Assembly: GCA_004335635.1 (NCBI GenBank) | Contig: QAXH01005510.1 | Coordinates: 1 to 64,000, forward strand | DNA: 64,000 nt | From: Chloromonas sp. AAM2 | Lineage: Eukaryota > Chlorophyta > Chlorophyceae > Chlamydomonadales > Chlamydomonadaceae | Reading direction: 5' to 3' | Part shown: positions 59,855 to 64,000 of the stretch, one piece after another | Layout of the letters: each line of letters opens with the position of its first letter | How positions within the stretch are numbered: position 1 is the first letter of the stretch | Translations under genes and position numbers: made by a program | Notes under the pieces: model-generated | The model's input: only the letters and a program-made list of their open reading frames with translations | What the model was told of the DNA's origin: nothing | Database searches by the model: none

Positions 59855-60885
59855 AGTGGGCTTGTTGCTGCTCGTGCCCATCATTTGTAAAAATCTCAAT
59901 GAAGGCACTGTCGCACGCTGGCCCAGCAGTCATTTCCTTACTTGTGACAAATGAATGATGATTCATGGTCACAGTGCGACACAGGCTTGGATAGAGCAGT
60001 CTGCTTACATGGTGGCCGAGTAGCCATTGGCATGCCCCACGCAACTTGCCAGCCGCGAGGCTGGTATATCCATACACCATCACTGGTCAAACAACAGTAA
60101 CCTGGTGGTAACCTGGTCAACCGAACATGAACTGAAGTATCAACACATGCCACACATCAGGCATCTGCACATGCTGCTGGCCTCGCGCTAGTGTTGAGAA
60201 TCTCAGAGCTCTGGTAGTGTCCTGGTAGCCAACCACGTTGCCACTGCTAGGCTTGTAGAGGCACTAGGCTTGTAGAGGCTGCTCTGGCGCAACCTCTTAG
60301 TACGCTCAAGATGCATCGTAAACTGACGTCCAGCTTCTGCACCTACACGGGCTGTTCAGGTCTGCATTGGAGCAAGCTCCGACTGGTACCAATCAGCAAG
60401 GTCTTGACGCATAAGGGGAATCATGCGTAAGGATGCGCTGGTTAGGCGCAGAGGTCCGGCCAGGTACCTGTCGGCATGCAAGTTCACCGGCTTGCGCTCA
60501 ACCTCGGTTTCACCAGCCGCGCGCTCTCAGGTGCTCAGCCCAGTAAACCAGAATGCCAAAGTACAAGTAGTGAGGTTGAAATCATTTGATTTTGTGATTC
60601 AACTGAGCTCGCCCGTTTCGTTCAAAAGGTCAATGCCCGGACAGCCGGAGCCGCGTGCGCACAAGCACTGTCGGAGTCGATCTGAGCATTTAAACTGACG
60701 TATACTCTAAGTGCCTGCCATCGCCAACACACTGCGTGTGTAACACGCGGTGAGGAATCTTGGCGGGTGAGCTCAAACTCACGGACACACGAGCACTGCG
60801 CGGCTATGCGTCAAGAAGGTCCAGCAGCAATTTGACTGAGTCTCGGGGGCAGTCTGTGCGCTGTGCGAGCATATCGCCTGGCGGC
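59855..60885. other. Intergenic region; possible 5' exon of the PAP2-like gene
   Basis: A frame at 60423-60698 begins with ATG and is basic, Arg/Ser-rich (MRKDALVRRRGPARYLSA...). It could be a 5' exon or transit region of the PAP2-like gene, but I cannot connect it in phase. Otherwise nothing is seen. Confidence 0.35.
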
Positions 60886-62179
60886 ATGATAATGGACCAG
60901 CTTCGCTCCTTGCTCAGCGCGCCGATTAACGCCTGGCGCAGCGAAAAATGCTGCAAATGGCAGCGTGTGGTGTGTGAGGTGGCGCTGGAGATTGCCATTG
61001 TGGTAGTCTTCCTCAAGGCGTACAACATGGTCCGCAACAAGTTCGGGTCCACGAAATGCACGCCAGAATACGCACTGGGCCATGCCATTCAAGTGATCAA
61101 CGCAGAGCGTATGATGGGCATCTTTTGGGAGCAAGAAATACAGGTGCGCGGGCTCCAAGGTTGCCAGCTGCCTGGCAGCTCCAGGTGTGCACCCTGCGGT
61201 AATCCACGTATCATGCAAGGCAGCGTACCCTTAAGGTTGACAACTGTGCTCTGGCTCTGGCTAGAGCGGAAGGCATCAGGCACAGACCAGCCAAACACAT
61301 GCAGGACGCTGGTCGAACTAGGAAGAACAACATTGTTGTGTCCAATTGAAGTGACTGACGCACACTGCGTGGAACCACTGTGTCTTAATGCTACATGACT
61401 TCAAGTTGATGCATGCAGCATCCACGTAGCTAACACAACTTGGCTCGTGCATGCAGGGCATGGTCATTCACTGGCGGCCTTGGATTCGCTTTTGGAACAT
61501 CTTCTATGGAAGTGCACACATGGCTGTCACTGTCTTCGTGCTAGGCTACCTCTTCGCCCTCAAGCCTGGCGCGTACCAGCGCTGCCGCACAGTGTTCATT
61601 ATCATGAACATCTTAGCTATCAGTGGTTATGCTGGGTACCCGCTCATGCCACCGCGCCTGGTCAACGCATGTGACGACCCGTATGGAGGCTGTGTCAAGT
61701 CCTACACGTTTGAGGACACATTGCACACAGTGGGAGGCATTTGGTCGTGGAAGGACAAAGCAGTTTCCAAGCTCAGCAACCACTACGCAGCCATGCCCAG
61801 CATGCATGCGGGCTACTCCATATGGTGCTCCGCCTCCATGTATGGCCACTCGGACCACACAATCTTCCGCATACTGGCATTGCTCTACCCACTGTCCACT
61901 CTTTACTGCATTGTGGTGACCGCCAACCACTTCTTTTTGGACGCGATCTTCGGAGTGGCAGCATTCTGGGTGGCGTGCCGGCTGGCAGTATTCATTCCCA
62001 GGGTGGGCCGGGGCGCAGAGGAATTGGAAGAGGTTGGGGGCTCGGATGAAAAGCAGGCATTGCTACCAATCATAGCACCAGCAGGGGACCAGGTAGCCGT
62101 CAAGGGTGAAAAGCCTTCCATGGCTGCAGTTCTAGTCAGGTCAATGCACCTCACCATGGCGACCTTGTCAAAAAGATGA
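60886..62179 (+). CDS. PAP2-superfamily membrane phosphatase/phosphotransferase
   Basis: Two exons in phase, 60886-61143 and 61457-62179; 326 residues from the first in-frame ATG. At least five hydrophobic spans are visible: EVALEIAIVVVFLKAYNMV, MAVTVFVLGYLFAL, VFIIMNILAISGYAGY, FRILALLYPLSTLYCIVV and AIFGVAAFWVACRLAVFI. PAP2 active-site motifs: MPPRL after the third span, PSMHAGYS (C2-like histidine), and NHFFLDAIFG (C3 H-x-x-x-D). This arrangement is the PAP2_3/Aur1-like group, which includes inositolphosphorylceramide synthases and lipid phosphatases; the substrate cannot be told. A cytosolic tail after the last span is acidic, then Lys-rich. The frame stays open about 120 bases upstream of the ATG, so an extra N-terminal exon is possible. 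Confidence 0.85.
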
Positions 62180-64000
62180 CTGTTGGTTCAAGGGCGCAGC
62201 GTGCCAGGCACATGCTTGCCAGGCATGATAAACCAGAGAGCCAGGGCGGCTGGGCCATGTGCCATGACACCATTCGGATGCCGGACGCAGAATGGCATGA
62301 GATGGATCGGATGATGTATGTGGCTCGGTGTATGAGCCACACATGCCGCATTTCATGCACTATGTGCCAAGGCAAGCATGATAAGCACACATGACATCAC
62401 ATGAGTTGCTGCCAGTTGTAGCCCAAGTGGTAATCAGGGTGTTGCACTGCAAGGAATGGGGTAAATGACGAAGGGGTCATACAGCACGCGGGTGGGTGGC
62501 CATGCTGCATGCACTGCCACGTGCAACAACTACCAGTCCTTGGGGGATGCGATAATGGGAGCTTCAAGTGTATTGGACAGGGCACGTGATTGAGACACAG
62601 TTCATACAGCAGCTCTTATTCCAACCTGGGGTTTGGTTCAGACTCTGCTAGTTTTACGGACCTTTCAAATGTCCGCTGATTATCAGAGGGCAGTGATCCA
62701 TGAGAACTTCAATGCTTCTGCTTGAAATCCAGTCTAATTGGTGCCAATGATTTCAAACTGAGCTGGCCAGCTGTGGCCAGTCCTATAGGGTATTAGTGAC
62801 CTGTCCCTTTTGCCTGCCCACATCGTGCATTCCAGCCAAATTTATTCATTTGCCCGCCTCTCACGCTGAACTCTCTGTGCTCAAGCACAGTTATGGCATT
62901 TCAGGGCTGCATGGCACTGCAGTTAACGTGTTCGTTTTAAGTCTTGTTGTGTTTTGTGGGTAGACCAAACCGTTTGGGTTGCTTTCACTGATGTGATCGG
63001 ATACCCTAAAGAGATGCACGGAACTCTGCACTGGGTTGAACAGAACTGCTAGGTGTGCTTGAGTGTTGTTGAAGAAGGATCGGATAGACAGAAATTCCAC
63101 GGATGAGTATAATTTTCCAGTTTGCTTGAGCTTTCTCTTGTCGTACTTCTGTACGGAACAAGTGGCTGAAAAGTCACTGGCTTAGGTCTTCAATACATGC
63201 AGGCCGCTTTGATCACCACTTGTTACGTTTAGGACACCATAAAGATATGGACGGGCTGGAGCGCCAGCCACAAACTTGTAATTATAATGCCAGGCTCATG
63301 GCAGCAGACCGAGCTTGGTGGCACAGGCCATCAGGAGCACAGCGTGAGTTACCTTGCGTGCCAGCAAGCAGTAAGAATTTCATGCACCTGCCAACGGATC
63401 TACAGATGTCCACACCTCGAGTCAGCAAATCAAGTGCGCCTTGTGGTGGAGAGCAGCTCCGGCCTGCCGTTACACTGGCCAAAGGAACTGGCCGGCAGAC
63501 GTGAAGAAATTTCTGCAAATTTGCGCAAGTAGTTGCTATTTGCGTTGGACGTGCTTCAGGGTGTGCACTCCCTCCTTGTAAGCTGCTGTCACCCAAACGT
63601 TCGCCATACAATGTGGCGGGAATAGGATGTATTGGGGCAAAAACAAAACACCATGCATCGGCTATAGAAGGTGAACACCAGAGGGGCGAACTCTGCTAGC
63701 TGGGTGGGAATTTTCTTTCTTATTGACTTTTTGAGACATGTTGATGAAGGCTCTCTCATCAGGGGAGTAGACAGATCCGGCACACCGTGTATGAGACCGT
63801 GCCTTGAGCAGTGGCACTGATCCAATTGTTGCTGGTGCCTTGCTACAGAGTCATCCTATGCAAGGTTACAGCCCTGTGACCCTGTGGCTGGATGCAGCAC
63901 CGGCTTTGCATTCACTGCCATCAATCCTTGCAGGAGTATGAAGTGTAACACGGCTTCAAGACCCTTGAACTGCTCGTTCCAACAGACACCACCAAAGCAA
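62180..64000. other. Intergenic region, no confident gene
   Basis: No exon chain found on either strand. Contains R3 copy 2. A CAAGTGGCTGAAAAGT phrase at about 63158 is also found, nearly, at about 53840. TGTAA motifs near 63577 and 63947 might belong to the PAP2-like gene or to a gene beyond the window. Confidence 0.45.
63511..63580 (+). repeat. R3 dispersed repeat, copy 2
   Basis: Matches 2394-2460: TTTGCGCAAGTAGTTGCTAT, TTTGCGTTGGACGTGCTTC and TGTGCACTCCCTCCTTG, same orientation. Confidence 0.6.

Overview
The window is nuclear DNA of a green alga (core Chlorophyta). Every real gene is split by GT-AG (sometimes GC-AG) introns with strong GTGAGT-type donors. The proteins are a plastid phosphoribulokinase, a plant-type At5g03900-like chloroplast membrane protein, a ciliary AXDND1-like protein, a RED/IK splicing factor and a plant/algal SGNH-like protein. 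Chlorophyte-type TGTAA poly(A) signals follow some genes. I cannot place it to species. The AXDND1-like gene suggests a lineage that makes, or recently made, cilia.

Layout, left to right. 1-600: last exon of an unidentified + strand gene. 0.6-4.0 kb: no gene seen, repeats only. 4.0-24.5 kb (-): one very large gene of about 40 exons for an AXDND1-like protein of roughly 2,000 residues. Its introns carry a broken hAT-like transposon, a MITE, an inverted repeat pair, minisatellites and an assembly gap. 25.1-28.4 kb (+): PrmC/HemK-type protein methyltransferase, divergent from the previous gene. 28.6 kb (-): tRNA-Leu(UAG). 28.6-30.8 kb: repeats and a (GT)n tract with a gap. 30.8-34.9 kb (-): DXO/Rai1 decapping nuclease. 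35.6-42.8 kb (+): At5g03900-like chloroplast protein, divergent from DXO. 43.3-44.5 kb: decayed Ty3/gypsy and retroelement 3' ends. 45.1-49.6 kb (+): RED/IK (SMU2). 50.2-53.0 kb (+): SGNH/GDSL-like protein that seems to lack all its catalytic residues. 55.4-58.2 kb (-): phosphoribulokinase. 58.5-59.6 kb (+): Elongin B, divergent from PRK. 60.9-62.2 kb (+): PAP2-type membrane phosphatase/transferase. 62.2-64 kb: no confident gene.

For seven genes I built exon chains by hand and checked that the reading phase carries across essentially every junction; this is the main support for the models. Neighbours are functionally unrelated, as is normal for a nuclear genome. Three divergent pairs (AXDND1-like/PrmC, DXO/At5g03900-like, PRK/Elongin B) share short intergenic promoters. 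At least four dispersed repeat families sit in introns and intergenic DNA. The most unusual items are the apparent pseudo-hydrolase at 50-53 kb, the glutamine-rich insertion inside PrmC, a splice acceptor amplified four times in tandem, the TGTCCCAGAACTGGCAAAC inverted-repeat family, and an AT-rich insert that may be organellar DNA.
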